Source: Leifsonia xyli (GTDB lineage: Bacteria > Actinomycetota > Actinomycetes > Actinomycetales > Microbacteriaceae). From it: a stretch of DNA of 64,000 bases. Under the pieces are notes generated by a model. The model saw only the letters and a list, made by a program, of their open reading frames with translations. It was not told the origin of the DNA and ran no database searches. Every line of letters begins with the position of its first letter. The first letter of the stretch is position 1. Below are positions 1 to 8,722 of this stretch, in pieces. The DNA is taken from assembly GCA_003243275.1 (NCBI GenBank), contig QFQR01000009.1, forward strand, positions 35,250-99,249. The letters run 5' to 3'. The position numbers were made by a program, and so were the translations under genes.

Positions 1-12
1 GTCGGGGGCGGT

Positions 13-52
13 GGTTTCGATACGCCCGCTGCGCGGGCTACTCAACCAGCGG
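13..52 (+). repeat. REP-like repeat, family A (forward)
   Basis: Begins GGTTTCGATACGC and ends GCTACTCAACCAGCGG, with a GC-rich self-complementary centre (CCCGC/GCGGG). It is the first of two tandem copies. The same ends recur at six other places in this window, always between genes. Confidence 0.85.
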
Positions 53-83
53 GAGTGCCTGCGGGTGCGGGTGCGGAGGCGGG

Positions 84-123
84 GGTTTCGATACGCCCGC
101 TGCGCGGGCTACTCAACCAGCGG
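84..123 (+). repeat. REP-like repeat, family A (forward)
   Basis: Second tandem copy, with the same 40-nt unit as the first, about 31 nt downstream of it. It lies just beyond the 3' end of the minus-strand YhgE gene. Nothing else is seen in positions 1-187. Confidence 0.85.
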
Positions 124-187
124 AGTGGCGCGGGAGCGGGTGCGGTGCGGGAGCGGAAGCCGCCGCCGGCGCGTACCGGAGCCCCGC

Positions 188-1915
188 TCACCCGATGAGC
201 GAGGGCTCCAGGTCGCGGAGGGTGCGGAAGCGGGTCATGCGCGTGACGCCCGCGACCGCGAGCAGGAGCCCGCCGAGCAGCCAGCCGCCGAGCACGAGCG
301 CATCCGTGAGCGCCCGCCCGGCGTCGCCTCCGTACATGAACTGGCGGATCGCATCCACCGCGTAGCCCATCGGCAGCACCTGGTGCAGCGCCGCGAGCGG
401 CGCGGGCAGCGTCTGCCAGGGGAAGGTGCCGCCCGCGGTCACGAGTTGCAGCACCATGAGCACGAGCCCCAGGAACTGCCCGACCGATCCGAACCACACG
501 TTGAGCGCGAGGATGATCGCCGCGAAGGTGAGCGAGGCGAGCGCGAGCACGCCGAGCACCCCCCACGGCACCGCCATCGTGAACCCGAGCGCCACCGCGA
601 GCACGAGGAACAGCGCCCCCATCTGCGCCATCCCGAGCAGCCCGGGCGTCAGCCAGCCGGCGATCGTCACCTTGATGGGCGAGTGCAGTGCCGTGATCGC
701 GCGCCGCGACACCGGCTTCACGATGAGGAACAGCGCGTACATGCCGATCCAGGCCGCGAGTGCCGCGAAGAACGGCGCGAGTCCCGCGCCGTAGCTGTCG
801 GCGGCGGCCACGTTCGAGGTCTCGAGGGCGACCGGGTCGGCGATCACGGCGGCCTGGGCGGCGCGGGTGGCGGCATCCGTGTCGGGGATCGACGCGAGTC
901 CGGATGCGAGTCCGTCGCGCAGCGTGCCCGCGCCCGTGTCGAGTCGGGTGAGTCCGTCGGCGAGCGTCGCGGCCCCGGATGCGGCGCTCGCGGCCCCGTC
1001 CGACACCTGCCGCGCTCCGGTCGCGAGCCGGTCGATCTGCCCGACCGTCGACTGCACGCGCGCGTTCGCGGTGTCGACGGCGCTCGCGAGCGGGTCGAGC
1101 TTCGCGAGCACCTCTGCGATCTGGTCGGGGGTGAGCCCCTGATCGGCGAGCGCTTGTGCGATCGCGGCGCGCGCCTCGGGAAGGCGGTCGTCCACCCGCT
1201 GCGCCGCCGTCGCGAGCTGGTCGGCCTTGGCTGCGAGCTGCGCGTTGCCGTCGGCGACCTGGGATGCGCCGCTCGCGAGTTGCGCCGTGCCGCTCGCGAG
1301 CGCCGTGGCCCCGGTGGATGCCGTGCTCGCACCGTCGGCGAGTTGCGTCGCGCCGGCCGCGGCATCCGCCATGCCGGAGCGGATGTCGGCGATGCCGTCC
1401 AGCATCTGCTGCCCCGCCTGCTCCGTCACCTGTTGGGTTATGGTGGCGAGCAGCTTCGCGGCGGCCTGTTTGCCGATCGTGGAGGCGAGGTAGCTGCCCG
1501 CGTCGTTGGTCGCGAGCTCGAGCTGCGCCTGCCGGGGGGAGTCGGTCGCAACCGAGAGCAGGGCCTCGGTGAAGTCGGACGGGATGGTGACCGCGAAGTC
1601 GTAGCGCGACGCCGCGAGTCCTCTCTTCGCCTCCGCCGCCGACACCTCGCGCCAGTCGAAGGTGCCCGAGTCGAGCAGTTGCGCCGCGACCTCGTCGCCG
1701 ACGACGACGTGTTCGCCGTTCCGGGTGCCGCCGGTGTCCTCCACGACGAGGGCGACGGGGATGCGGTCGAAGCTGCCGTACGGATCCTGGTTCGCCCACA
1801 GGTACAGCCCCCCGTACAGCACGGGCACGATGCACAGCGCGAGCAGCGCGATGACCGCCATCGGGGTGGCGGTGAGCCGACGCAGCTCGGCCCGGATCAT
1901 GGCGCGGATCTTCAT
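188..1915 (-). CDS. YhgE/Pip family ABC-2-type membrane protein
   Basis: Predicted 575-residue membrane protein of the YhgE/Pip (phage infection protein) group. One N-terminal membrane helix (about residues 18-37) is followed by a long extracytoplasmic region of roughly 330 residues rich in Ala/Ser/Gln heptad-like repeats (ADGAS, LASGA, QVADG types), then about five C-terminal helices. This one-helix, stalk, C-terminal-bundle layout is the family pattern and resembles ABC-2 permeases and type VII-linked YhgE/EsaA proteins. Start: the ATG overlaps the stop of the upstream gene by 4 nt (ATGA), so translation is probably coupled. It is last in an operon with a TetR regulator and a degenerate ABC ATPase. 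Substrate unknown; export of a lipid, drug or peptide is only an inference. Confidence 0.85.
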   Translation of the reverse strand: MKIRAMIRAELRRLTATPMAVIALLALCIVPVLYGGLYLWANQDPYGSFDRIPVALVVEDTGGTRNGEHVVVGDEVAAQLLDSGTFDWREVSAAEAKRGLAASRYDFAVTIPSDFTEALLSVATDSPRQAQLELATNDAGSYLASTIGKQAAAKLLATITQQVTEQAGQQMLDGIADIRSGMADAAAGATQLADGASTASTGATALASGTAQLASGASQVADGNAQLAAKADQLATAAQRVDDRLPEARAAIAQALADQGLTPDQIAEVLAKLDPLASAVDTANARVQSTVGQIDRLATGARQVSDGAASAASGAATLADGLTRLDTGAGTLRDGLASGLASIPDTDAATRAAQAAVIADPVALETSNVAAADSYGAGLAPFFAALAAWIGMYALFLIVKPVSRRAITALHSPIKVTIAGWLTPGLLGMAQMGALFLVLAVALGFTMAVPWGVLGVLALASLTFAAIILALNVWFGSVGQFLGLVLMVLQLVTAGGTFPWQTLPAPLAALHQVLPMGYAVDAIRQFMYGGDAGRALTDALVLGGWLLGGLLLAVAGVTRMTRFRTLRDLEPSLIG

Positions 1916-2505
1916 TCGGCGCTCCAGGGGTCCAGGGCTGCCCAGGCGGGGCGGCCGATGAGGGCGAGCACGGCGAGGTCGCGCCGGGCGATCGCGGTGA
2001 GGTGGGCGTGCCAGGCGGTCGGTTCGCCGCCGTGCCGGTCGGGGGAGACCACGACGAGCCCGCGCACCCCCGGGCGCAGCAGGGCGAGTTCGGCGAGCAC
2101 CCGGATGCGGGTGGCGGGCGCGAGGTCGGCCATCCGGGTCGCGGAGTCGGATGCGGCGCCGAGCCGTTCGAGCTCGGCGCGCACCGCGGCGCGCGAGTTC
2201 CGCCGCCCCGCGAACATGAGCTCCTCCGCGACGACGGAGGCGAGCGTCACGCCGGGGTGCGGCTCGCTCACCACGGGCGCGTCGACGAGGGCGACTTCGC
2301 GGCGGAGGCGCGCGGCATCCGGGGCGCCGTCGACACGCACCTCGCCGGTGTCGGGGCGCATCCGTCCGCTCGCGATGAGGCCGAGCACGGTGGGGCGCTC
2401 GGTGGTCTCCGCCTCGGCGAGGGTCAGCTCGCCGCTCGCGTAGGAGAGGCTCGTGCGGGGGAGCGCGGCGCGGCCTTTGCTGACGCCGTCGAGCTCGATC
2501 CTCAT
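1912..2505 (-). CDS. Degenerate ABC ATP-binding-like protein
   Basis: A 197-residue protein with ABC ATPase-like spacing: the segment reading LIASGRMRPDTGEVRVDG (about residues 44-61) matches the region right after the Walker A helix in ABC ATPases. The P-loop itself (GxxGxGKST) is missing; the corresponding stretch reads AEAETTERPT. The LSGGQ signature position reads LAPATRIRV and the Walker B position reads LVVVSPDRHGG, without the DE pair. It is therefore probably not an active ATPase. It overlaps both neighbours by 4 nt, between the TetR gene and the YhgE-like membrane gene, which suggests a structural or regulatory partner of the latter. The start is the ATG at the TetR stop. Confidence 0.7.
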   Translation of the reverse strand: MRIELDGVSKGRAALPRTSLSYASGELTLAEAETTERPTVLGLIASGRMRPDTGEVRVDGAPDAARLRREVALVDAPVVSEPHPGVTLASVVAEELMFAGRRNSRAAVRAELERLGAASDSATRMADLAPATRIRVLAELALLRPGVRGLVVVSPDRHGGEPTAWHAHLTAIARRDLAVLALIGRPAWAALDPWSAE

Positions 2506-3152
2506 GAGCGCAGCTCCGGGGTGGCGGCGAGCAGCTCGCGCGCCTCGGCGGCACCGAATCCGAGGGTGCCGAGCACGGTGAGGGCGACGAGCCGTTCGCC
2601 GGTGGCGGCGTCGGTCGCCGCGAGGGTGGCCGCGTCGAGCACCGCGAGCACGCCGCCCTCGACGAGGCGCGCGAGCATGGCGGGTTCGATGTCGTCGCGG
2701 ATGCGGCCGCTCGCGGCGCCGACGGTGACGGCGTGCCGCACCCGGTCGCGCAGCGGCGCGAGGGCGAGGGCGAGCTCGGGTTGGAAGGGACCGCGCACGG
2801 TGAACTGCGCGGTCACCCGCATCGCCTCGACCTCGCGCCAGAGGGTGACGCCGATGAGGGTGAGCAGCGTCGCGGGGTCGGGGTGCTCGATGCGATCGGT
2901 GGCGGCGAGCACACGGCGCACCCCGCGGGCGAGCAGCGAGCGGATGAGATCGTCGCGGGTCGCGAAGTGCCCGTAGAGGGCGCGGCGGCTGAGGCCCGCC
3001 TCGGCGGCGATCGTGTCGAGGGAGGCGTCGGGGTCGCGGTTGAGCACGGTGGATGCGGCGGCCAGCAGCGCGAGCCGGTTCGCCTCCGCGTCGCGCCGGC
3101 GGCTGCGGGGTGCCGGGCCGGCGTCGCGCGCCGGTTCCAGGGTCTGGGTCAC
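2502..3152 (-). CDS. TetR family transcriptional regulator
   Basis: A 216-residue TetR-type repressor. The N-terminal helix-turn-helix lies at about residues 27-72 (LLAAASTVLNRDPDASLDTI then AGLSRRALYGHFATRDDL), followed by a divergent ligand-binding half. It is first gene of a three-gene overlapping operon with the degenerate ABC protein and the YhgE membrane protein, which it probably controls together with itself. GTG start: on the minus strand a TAGCAT box (3159-3164) stands exactly 6 nt upstream, so the mRNA is probably leaderless. A perfect palindrome at 3174-3189 lies where the -35 would be and is the likely operator. The inducer is not visible. Confidence 0.85.
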   Translation of the reverse strand: MTQTLEPARDAGPAPRSRRRDAEANRLALLAAASTVLNRDPDASLDTIAAEAGLSRRALYGHFATRDDLIRSLLARGVRRVLAATDRIEHPDPATLLTLIGVTLWREVEAMRVTAQFTVRGPFQPELALALAPLRDRVRHAVTVGAASGRIRDDIEPAMLARLVEGGVLAVLDAATLAATDAATGERLVALTVLGTLGFGAAEARELLAATPELRS

Positions 3153-3173
3153 CCCGCGATGCTACTCCTAACC

Positions 3174-3189
3174 TGCACACGCATGTGCA
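3174..3189. promoter_or_regulatory. Probable TetR operator
   Basis: Perfect inverted repeat TGCACA-cgca-TGTGCA, 10-15 bp upstream of the -10-like box of the divergent TetR gene, so a bound repressor would cover the -35 region. Assignment to the adjacent regulator is inference from position. Confidence 0.55.
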
Positions 3190-3221
3190 ACTTACAGCCG
3201 GCCCCCAGCATCCCAATTCCC

Positions 3222-3277
3222 GAGGCGTCACTTTGTGTCGCGCGCGCACCATCCCAGGCGACACAAACTGACGCCTC
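3222..3277. repeat. Long palindrome, GAGGCGTCAC family (copy 1)
   Basis: Arms of 20 nt, GAGGCGTCACTTTGTGTCGC and its complement with one mismatch, around a 16-nt loop. Same arms as the copy at 43398-43453. It lies between the divergent TetR gene and purA, so it is not simply a terminator. Confidence 0.85.
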
Positions 3278-3339
3278 AGAAAACGGGGGTGCCCGATAGA
3301 ATGGGGTGTAATCCCCCGTCGACCCCAGGGAGAAGAGCT

Positions 3340-4623
3340 ATGCCCGCGATCGTGCTCATCGGCGCCCAGTGGGGCGATGAAGGCAAGGGCAAGGCCACCG
3401 ACCTGCTCGGCGACCGCGTCGACTACGTCGTCAAGTTCAACGGCGGCAACAACGCCGGCCACACCGTCGTCGTCGGCGACCAGAAGTACGCCCTGCACCT
3501 GCTGCCCTCCGGCATCCTCAGCCCCGGCGTCGTGCCCGTCATCGCCAACGGCGTCGTCGTCGACATCGAGGTGCTCTTCAGCGAGCTCGAAGCGCTCAGC
3601 GCCCGCGGCGTCGACGTCTCGCGGCTGCTCGTGTCGGCCAACGCCCACGTCATCACCCAGTACCACCGCACGATCGACAAGGTCACCGAGCGCTTCCTCG
3701 GCAAGCGTCAGATCGGCACCACCGGCCGCGGCATCGGCCCCGCGTACGCCGACAAGATCAACCGGGTCGGCATCCGGATCCAGGACCTCTTCGACGAGAA
3801 CATCCTGCGCCAGAAGGTCGAAGGGGCCCTCGACCAGAAGAACCACCTGCTGCTGAAGGTCTACAACCGCCGCGCGATCACCGTCGCCGAGGTGGTCGAC
3901 GACCTGCTCGGCTACGTCGAGCGCCTGCGGCCCATGGTCGCCGACACGAGCCTCGTGCTGAACCGGGCCCTCGACGACGGCAAGACGGTGCTGTTTGAGG
4001 GCGGCCAGGCGACCATGCTCGACGTCGACCACGGCACCTACCCCTTCGTCACCTCCTCGAACGCGACCTCCGGCGGTGCTGCCACCGGATCCGGGGTCGC
4101 CCCCAACCGCTTCGACCGGGTGATCGCCGTCGTCAAGGCCTACACGACGCGCGTCGGCTCGGGGCCGTTCCCGACGGAGCTGTTCGACGAATCCGGCGAG
4201 TTCCTGCGCTCGGCCGGTTTCGAGTTCGGCACCACCACGGGACGCCCCCGCCGCACCGGCTGGTACGACGCGCCCATCGCCCGCTACTCGGCGCGCATCA
4301 ACGGCGTCACCGACTTCGTGCTCACCAAGCTCGACGTGCTCACGGGACTCGAGCGGATCCCGGTGTGCGTCGCCTACGACGTCGACGGCGTGCGCTTCGA
4401 CGAGGTGCCGGTGAACCAGTCCGACTTCCACCACGCGACGCCCATCTACGAGGAGCTGCCCGGCTGGTCGGAGGACATCACCGGGGCGCGGAGCTTCGCG
4501 GAGCTGCCGAAGAACGCGCAGGACTACGTGCTCGCGCTCGAGGGCATGTCGGGATCGCGGATGTCGGCCATCGGCGTCGGCCCGGGTCGCGACGCGATCG
4601 TCGTGCGCCACGAGCTCGCCTGA
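3340..4623 (+). CDS. purA: Adenylosuccinate synthetase
   Basis: Cytosolic enzyme of AMP synthesis: IMP + aspartate + GTP give adenylosuccinate. The 427-residue protein has the family length. The N-terminal GTP-binding loop GAQWGDEGKGK (residues 7-17) includes the catalytic Asp of the WGDEGKGK motif, and the later signatures QIGTTGRGIGPAY and the VGSGPFPTE segment are present. The start is the ATG preceded by the purine-rich AGGGAGAAGAG; longer upstream readings lack homology. It is monocistronic: a REP-like repeat follows the stop directly. purB is not in the window. Confidence 0.98.
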   Translation: MPAIVLIGAQWGDEGKGKATDLLGDRVDYVVKFNGGNNAGHTVVVGDQKYALHLLPSGILSPGVVPVIANGVVVDIEVLFSELEALSARGVDVSRLLVSANAHVITQYHRTIDKVTERFLGKRQIGTTGRGIGPAYADKINRVGIRIQDLFDENILRQKVEGALDQKNHLLLKVYNRRAITVAEVVDDLLGYVERLRPMVADTSLVLNRALDDGKTVLFEGGQATMLDVDHGTYPFVTSSNATSGGAATGSGVAPNRFDRVIAVVKAYTTRVGSGPFPTELFDESGEFLRSAGFEFGTTTGRPRRTGWYDAPIARYSARINGVTDFVLTKLDVLTGLERIPVCVAYDVDGVRFDEVPVNQSDFHHATPIYEELPGWSEDITGARSFAELPKNAQDYVLALEGMSGSRMSAIGVGPGRDAIVVRHELA

Positions 4624-4650
4624 GCCGCGGGAGCGTCGCGTCGCGTGGTG

Positions 4651-4688
4651 GGTTTCGATACGCCGCTGCGCGGCTACTCAACCAGCGG
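4651..4688 (+). repeat. REP-like repeat, family A (forward)
   Basis: Same ends as the copies at the window start, with a shortened palindromic centre (CCGC/GCGG). It faces a family B copy 28 nt away, so the pair forms a composite inverted repeat between the convergent purA and symporter genes. Confidence 0.85.
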
Positions 4689-4716
4689 GGTGGCGGCTGC
4701 GCCGCGCCGCGCACCA

Positions 4717-4757
4717 CCGCTGATCGAGTGCCGCGCGCAGCGCGGTGTATCGAGATC
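4717..4757 (-). repeat. REP-like repeat, family B (reverse)
   Basis: Reads CCGCTGATCGAGTG... and ends GTATCGAGATCC on the plus strand: a variant of family A with TCGAT/ATCGA substitutions. The palindromic centre is GCCGCGCGCAGCGCGG-like. Partner of the family A copy just upstream. Confidence 0.8.
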
Positions 4758-4767
4758 CCCCCGCGCC

Positions 4768-6225
4768 TCAGGGTTCCGGCAGGTGCAGGCGGGCCAGGAA
4801 GCGGTCGGTGCCGCGGGGCGCCCCGCGCCGGTCGAGGCGCGACACCAACACCATGGTGAGCGTCGCGAGCGGCACCGTCCACGCGGCGGGCTGGTCGATG
4901 AGCGCGGCCGCGAGTCCCGCATCCGGGAGCGCCCAGCCCAGCAGGATGGCGCTCCCGCAGGCGACCGCCCCCGCGACCATGCCGGCGATCGCGCCGCGCG
5001 CGGTGAGCCCCCGCCACCAGATCCCGAGCAGCAGCGCAGGGCAGAGCGTCGACGCCGTGAACGCGAACACGAGCCCGACCGAGCCGGCGAGCCCCGCGCT
5101 CTCGGTGACGATCGCGATCGCGAGCGGCACCACCACCGAGAGCGCCGCCGCGATCCGGAACCCCCGCACCGAGCCCGCGAACAGCTCCTGCGAGACGACC
5201 CCGGCGAGCGACACCACGAGCCCAGAGGAGGTCGACAGGAACGCCCCGAAGGCGCCCGCGATCACGAGCGCGGTCACCGCCTCCGCCCACGGCGTGGGCA
5301 GCAGCGCGCCAGGCAGCAGCAGCACGAGCGCGTCGGTGTCGCCGGATACCAGCTCCGGCAGGTACACCCGCCCCAGCATCCCGATCGCGATCGGGAAAAC
5401 GTAGAACGCCGACAGCAGGCACAGCACGATGAAGGTGGTGCGGCGGGCCGCCGGCCCGTCGGGGTTCGTGTAGAAGCGCACGAGCACGTGCGGCAGCCCG
5501 AGCGTGCCGAGCAGCAGCGCCACGAGCAGCGACACCGCACGGTACACGGTGTCGGGATCGGCGACCGCGAACGGCGGGAACGCCCCCTCGAGCGCGGCCC
5601 CCGCATCCGCTCCCGCCCCCGGCTGCAGCAGCAGCACGAACACGACGGGTGCCGCGACCGCGGTGAGCTTCAGCCAGTACTGGAACGCCTGCACGAAGGT
5701 GATGGAGCGCATCCCGCCCGCCGCCACGACGACGCCCACGATCACCGCGACCCCGACCGCGCCCACCCAGCGCGGCAGCCCCGTGGTGATGCCGACCGTG
5801 AGCGCCGCCCCCTGCAGCTGCGGCACGATGTACAGCCAGCCGATCAGGATGACGAGCACCGAGGTCACCCGCCGCACCCCGCGCGATTCGAGCCGAGCCT
5901 CCGTGAAATCGGGCACCGTGTAGGCGCCCGAGCGCCGCAGCGGTGCCGCCACGAACAGCAGCAGCATGAGGTAGCCCGCGGTGTAGCCGATCGGGAACCA
6001 CAGCGCCCGCTCGCCCTGCAGCAGGATGAGTCCCGCGATGCCGAGCACGCTCGCGGCCGAGAGGTATTCGCCGCCGATCGCGGAGGCGTTCAGCCACGGC
6101 TTCACGGTGCGGCTCGCGACGTAGAAGTCGCTCGTGGTGCGCGAGAGGCGCACGCCGAAGAAGCCGATGAGCACGGTCACCACGGTGACCGCCGCGATCG
6201 AGGCGTAGCCGATCGCCGGCGTCAT
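4768..6225 (-). CDS. Sodium:solute symporter family protein
   Basis: A 485-residue integral membrane carrier of the SSS/solute-sodium symporter family, with about 12-13 predicted helices. The N-terminal segment (residues 1-60) carries the family pattern: a first helix, then TSDFYVASRTVKPWLNASAIGGEYLSAAS, typical of acetate/carboxylate-type members. Start: the ATG overlaps the upstream stop by 4 nt; longer reading would run into that gene. It is last in a four-gene operon (kinase, response regulator, small membrane protein, symporter) in which all junctions overlap by 4 nt, so transporter and two-component system are made together. A second symporter of the same family lies divergently at 9.1 kb. 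Substrate is probably a short carboxylate, by family only. Confidence 0.85.
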   Translation of the reverse strand: MTPAIGYASIAAVTVVTVLIGFFGVRLSRTTSDFYVASRTVKPWLNASAIGGEYLSAASVLGIAGLILLQGERALWFPIGYTAGYLMLLLFVAAPLRRSGAYTVPDFTEARLESRGVRRVTSVLVILIGWLYIVPQLQGAALTVGITTGLPRWVGAVGVAVIVGVVVAAGGMRSITFVQAFQYWLKLTAVAAPVVFVLLLQPGAGADAGAALEGAFPPFAVADPDTVYRAVSLLVALLLGTLGLPHVLVRFYTNPDGPAARRTTFIVLCLLSAFYVFPIAIGMLGRVYLPELVSGDTDALVLLLPGALLPTPWAEAVTALVIAGAFGAFLSTSSGLVVSLAGVVSQELFAGSVRGFRIAAALSVVVPLAIAIVTESAGLAGSVGLVFAFTASTLCPALLLGIWWRGLTARGAIAGMVAGAVACGSAILLGWALPDAGLAAALIDQPAAWTVPLATLTMVLVSRLDRRGAPRGTDRFLARLHLPEP

Positions 6226-6602
6226 GCGTCGTCCGCGAGCGAGCGGTAGCGCGCCTCGTTGCGGGTGGAGGTGCGCACGTACAGTGCCGCGATCGCGATC
6301 AGCACGGGGAAGAGCCCGCCGCCGAGCACGATCCACGACACCGGCACGACGCCGACGGATGCCGCATCCAGCCCCGGCACGAGGGCGAAGACGAGCGGCA
6401 CCGCCACCAGCACCGCCACGAACGCGAGCGCGCAGACGATCGCGAGCCGCAGCTGCGAGCGGATGAGCGAGCGGATGTAGAGCGCCGCAGGTGCCTCGCC
6501 CGTCGCGACCCCGGCGCCTCGCCCGGCCGCCTCGTCGCGCCGCGGTGCGGTGACGCGCACCCGCGGGAGCGGTGCTGCCTTCCGCGGGTCGGACTCGCTC
6601 AT
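6222..6602 (-). CDS. Small two-helix membrane protein of the symporter operon
   Basis: 126 residues with a basic, Arg/Ala-rich N-terminus (to about residue 45) and two hydrophobic helices (about 52-75 and 87-109), the second reading VSWIVLGGGLFPVLIAIAALYV. It overlaps the response regulator gene upstream and the symporter gene downstream by 4 nt each. Its position directly before a symporter matches that of DUF485 proteins before ActP-type carriers, and DUF485 stands in the same relation at 8723-9073. I do not see clear DUF485 sequence features here, so an accessory subunit role is inference. Confidence 0.7.
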   Translation of the reverse strand: MSESDPRKAAPLPRVRVTAPRRDEAAGRGAGVATGEAPAALYIRSLIRSQLRLAIVCALAFVAVLVAVPLVFALVPGLDAASVGVVPVSWIVLGGGLFPVLIAIAALYVRTSTRNEARYRSLADDA

Positions 6603-7348
6603 CCGCCCGCCCGCAGCCGCCGCGCGTCGAGCGCCTCCCGCAGCGCGGGCTGCAGCCGGCGCGACACCGGCAGCTCGACCGCCCCGATGGTGACGGTCGC
6701 GTGCCCCGGCCCGCCGCGCAGCCGCGTCACGTGGTCGAGCTGCACGAGGTAGGAGCGGTGCACCCGTAGGAACCCGGCCTCAGCCCACTGCCGCTCCAGG
6801 TCGCTGAGCGGGATGCGCACGAGGTAGCTCGACTCCTCGGTGTGCAGCCGCGCGTAGTCGCCCTGCGCCTGCACGTAGCGCACGTCATCGCGGCGGATCA
6901 TGCGGGTGGTCGCGCCGAGCGTCACCGCGACCAGTTCGGGGCGCGGAACCGGTCCTGTGGCGGGGGAGGCGCGCATCCCGTCGATCACCCGGTCGAGGGT
7001 GCGTTCGAGCCGCTCGGCGCGCACCGGCTTCAGCAGGTAGTCGACGGCGGCGAACTCGAAGGCCTCAAGGGCTTGGTCTTCGTCGGCGGTGACGAAGACG
7101 AGCGCGGGCCGGTGCTCGAAGCGGCCGAGCGCCCGCGCGAGGTCGAAGCCCGAGAGGCCCGGCATGTGGATGTCGAGGAAGGCCGCGTCGACGGCCTGCT
7201 CCGACAACAGCCGCACCGCCTCCGCGCCTGAGGAGGCGCGGTGGATGCCGGCCACCCGCGGATCCTGCCCGAGCAGGTAGGCGAGCTCGTCGAGGGCGGG
7301 CGGCTCGTCGTCGGCGATGAGCACGCTGATCGTGCGGGCCTCCGTCAT
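6599..7348 (-). CDS. LytTR family response regulator
   Basis: 249 residues. N-terminal receiver domain (about 6-125): acidic pair IADDE, phosphoacceptor Asp59 in AFLDIHMPG, Thr in VFVTADEDQA, and Lys in YLLKPV. C-terminal LytTR DNA-binding domain (about 145-243) with GDYARLHT, FLRVHRSYLVQLD and the final LPVSRR. It is made with the upstream sensor kinase (4-nt overlap) and probably regulates one or both symporters that surround the pair, comparable to the LytS/LytT, BtsSR and YpdAB carboxylate-sensing systems. The target sites were not identified. Confidence 0.93.
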   Translation of the reverse strand: MTEARTISVLIADDEPPALDELAYLLGQDPRVAGIHRASSGAEAVRLLSEQAVDAAFLDIHMPGLSGFDLARALGRFEHRPALVFVTADEDQALEAFEFAAVDYLLKPVRAERLERTLDRVIDGMRASPATGPVPRPELVAVTLGATTRMIRRDDVRYVQAQGDYARLHTEESSYLVRIPLSDLERQWAEAGFLRVHRSYLVQLDHVTRLRGGPGHATVTIGAVELPVSRRLQPALREALDARRLRAGG

Positions 7349-8547
7349 CCGGCGAGCCTCCCCTGCACATCGCCGCCTGCCCGCAGCGGCTGCGACTTCG
7401 GCACCCGCATCGTGACGAGCGTGCCCGCCCCGAGGTTCGTCTCGACGACGAGCCCGAAGTCGTCGCCGTACACCTGCCGCAGGCGCGTGTCGACGTTGCG
7501 CAGCCCCACGTGCTCGCCGCCCGCCCGCCCGGCGAGCACCTCGCGCGCGAGCTGCGGGTCGATGCCGACGCCGTCATCCTCGACCGTGATGAGGGCGCAG
7601 GCGCCCGCATCGCTCGCCGTGATCGTGACCCGCCCGCCGCGCTCGGCCGACTCGAGCCCGTGCCGCACCGCGTTCTCCACGAGCGGCTGCACCGAGAGGA
7701 ACGGGATCACGGTCGCGAGCAGCTCGGGCGCGATCTGCAGCGTCACCTCGAGTCGGTCGCCGAAGCGCGCCCGCTCGAGCCGCAGGTAGCCGTCGACGCT
7801 GCGCAGCTCCTCCGCGACGGTCGTGAAGTCGCCGTGCCGGCGGAAGCTGTAACGCGTGAAGTCGGCGAACTCGACCACCAGCTCGCGCGCCTTCGCGGGG
7901 TCGGTGTGGATGAAGGAGGCGATCGCGGTGAGCGCGTTGTAGATGAAGTGCGGGCTGATCTGGGCCCGCAACGCCTTCACCTCGGCCTCCGCGAGGGCGG
8001 CGCGGGATGCGTCGAGCTCGGCCAGTTCGAGTTGCGTCGACACCCAGCGCGCGGCCTCGCCGGTCGCCCGCACGAGCCCCGGTCGGGCACCGCGCGCGAA
8101 CGCGACGAGGGTGCCGGCCCGCACGCCGCTCGGCAGGATGGGGGCCGAGACCGCGTCGACCGCATCCCGCCCCTGGCCGAGGATCGCGCGGTGCAACTGC
8201 GGTTTGGGGCCGGATCGGGTGGCGATCGCCCGCGCCGCCGCCTCCCGGTAGGCCTCCGGTCCGTCGACCGCGAGCACCCCGTCCGCGCCCGCGATCGCGA
8301 GTCCCTCGCAGTCGAGCATGGCCCGCAGCTCGCGGGCGGCGCGCGCCGTGTCGCCCGCTTCGAGGCCCGCCCGCAGGTGCTCGGCGGCGCGCGTGGCGAG
8401 GTGCAGGGTCGTGAACCGGGTGCGCTCCGCCTCGGTGCCGAGCTCGCGCGGTCCGCGGGCCAGCCGGCGCGCGACGAGGTACCCCGCGACCGCGAGCAGC
8501 GCGACGGCCGCGACGATCACGAGGCCGCTCATCAGCGATTCGGCCAT
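7345..8547 (-). CDS. LytS-type sensor histidine kinase
   Basis: 400 residues. One N-terminal helix (about 7-26) anchors the protein; a GAF-like sensing region follows (about 45-175), then a His_kinase/HATPase_c pair. The phosphoacceptor is His200 in ALRAQISPHFIYNAL, the signature of LytS/YehU-class kinases. The ATP-binding half shows QPLVENAVRHGLE (N box), EDDGVGID (G1) and GGEHVGLRNVDTRL (G2). It has only one helix instead of the multi-helix LytS input domain, so the ligand is probably sensed in the cytosol. First gene of the four-gene operon; the divergent DUF485-actP promoter lies in the 175 nt upstream. Confidence 0.93.
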   Translation of the reverse strand: MAESLMSGLVIVAAVALLAVAGYLVARRLARGPRELGTEAERTRFTTLHLATRAAEHLRAGLEAGDTARAARELRAMLDCEGLAIAGADGVLAVDGPEAYREAAARAIATRSGPKPQLHRAILGQGRDAVDAVSAPILPSGVRAGTLVAFARGARPGLVRATGEAARWVSTQLELAELDASRAALAEAEVKALRAQISPHFIYNALTAIASFIHTDPAKARELVVEFADFTRYSFRRHGDFTTVAEELRSVDGYLRLERARFGDRLEVTLQIAPELLATVIPFLSVQPLVENAVRHGLESAERGGRVTITASDAGACALITVEDDGVGIDPQLAREVLAGRAGGEHVGLRNVDTRLRQVYGDDFGLVVETNLGAGTLVTMRVPKSQPLRAGGDVQGRLAG

Positions 8548-8722
8548 CCCTCGACCTTAATCGCTCGCTCGTCGTCGGCACAGTGCCGCTCGTCGCACGG
8601 TGACCGCCGCCCGGCGACGACGAGCGGCAGGGGCGCACGCACCGGGTGGGGAGGTCCGAGAGTGTTCGGCAGTCACGTCGAGACGGGTGCGCAACGGTGC
8701 GGGCCCGGGATGAGGAGAGACG

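Noticed and set aside
13..123. CRISPR-like tandem repeats at the window start
   Set aside because: Only two units with a single spacer; the unit is the dispersed REP-like family A.
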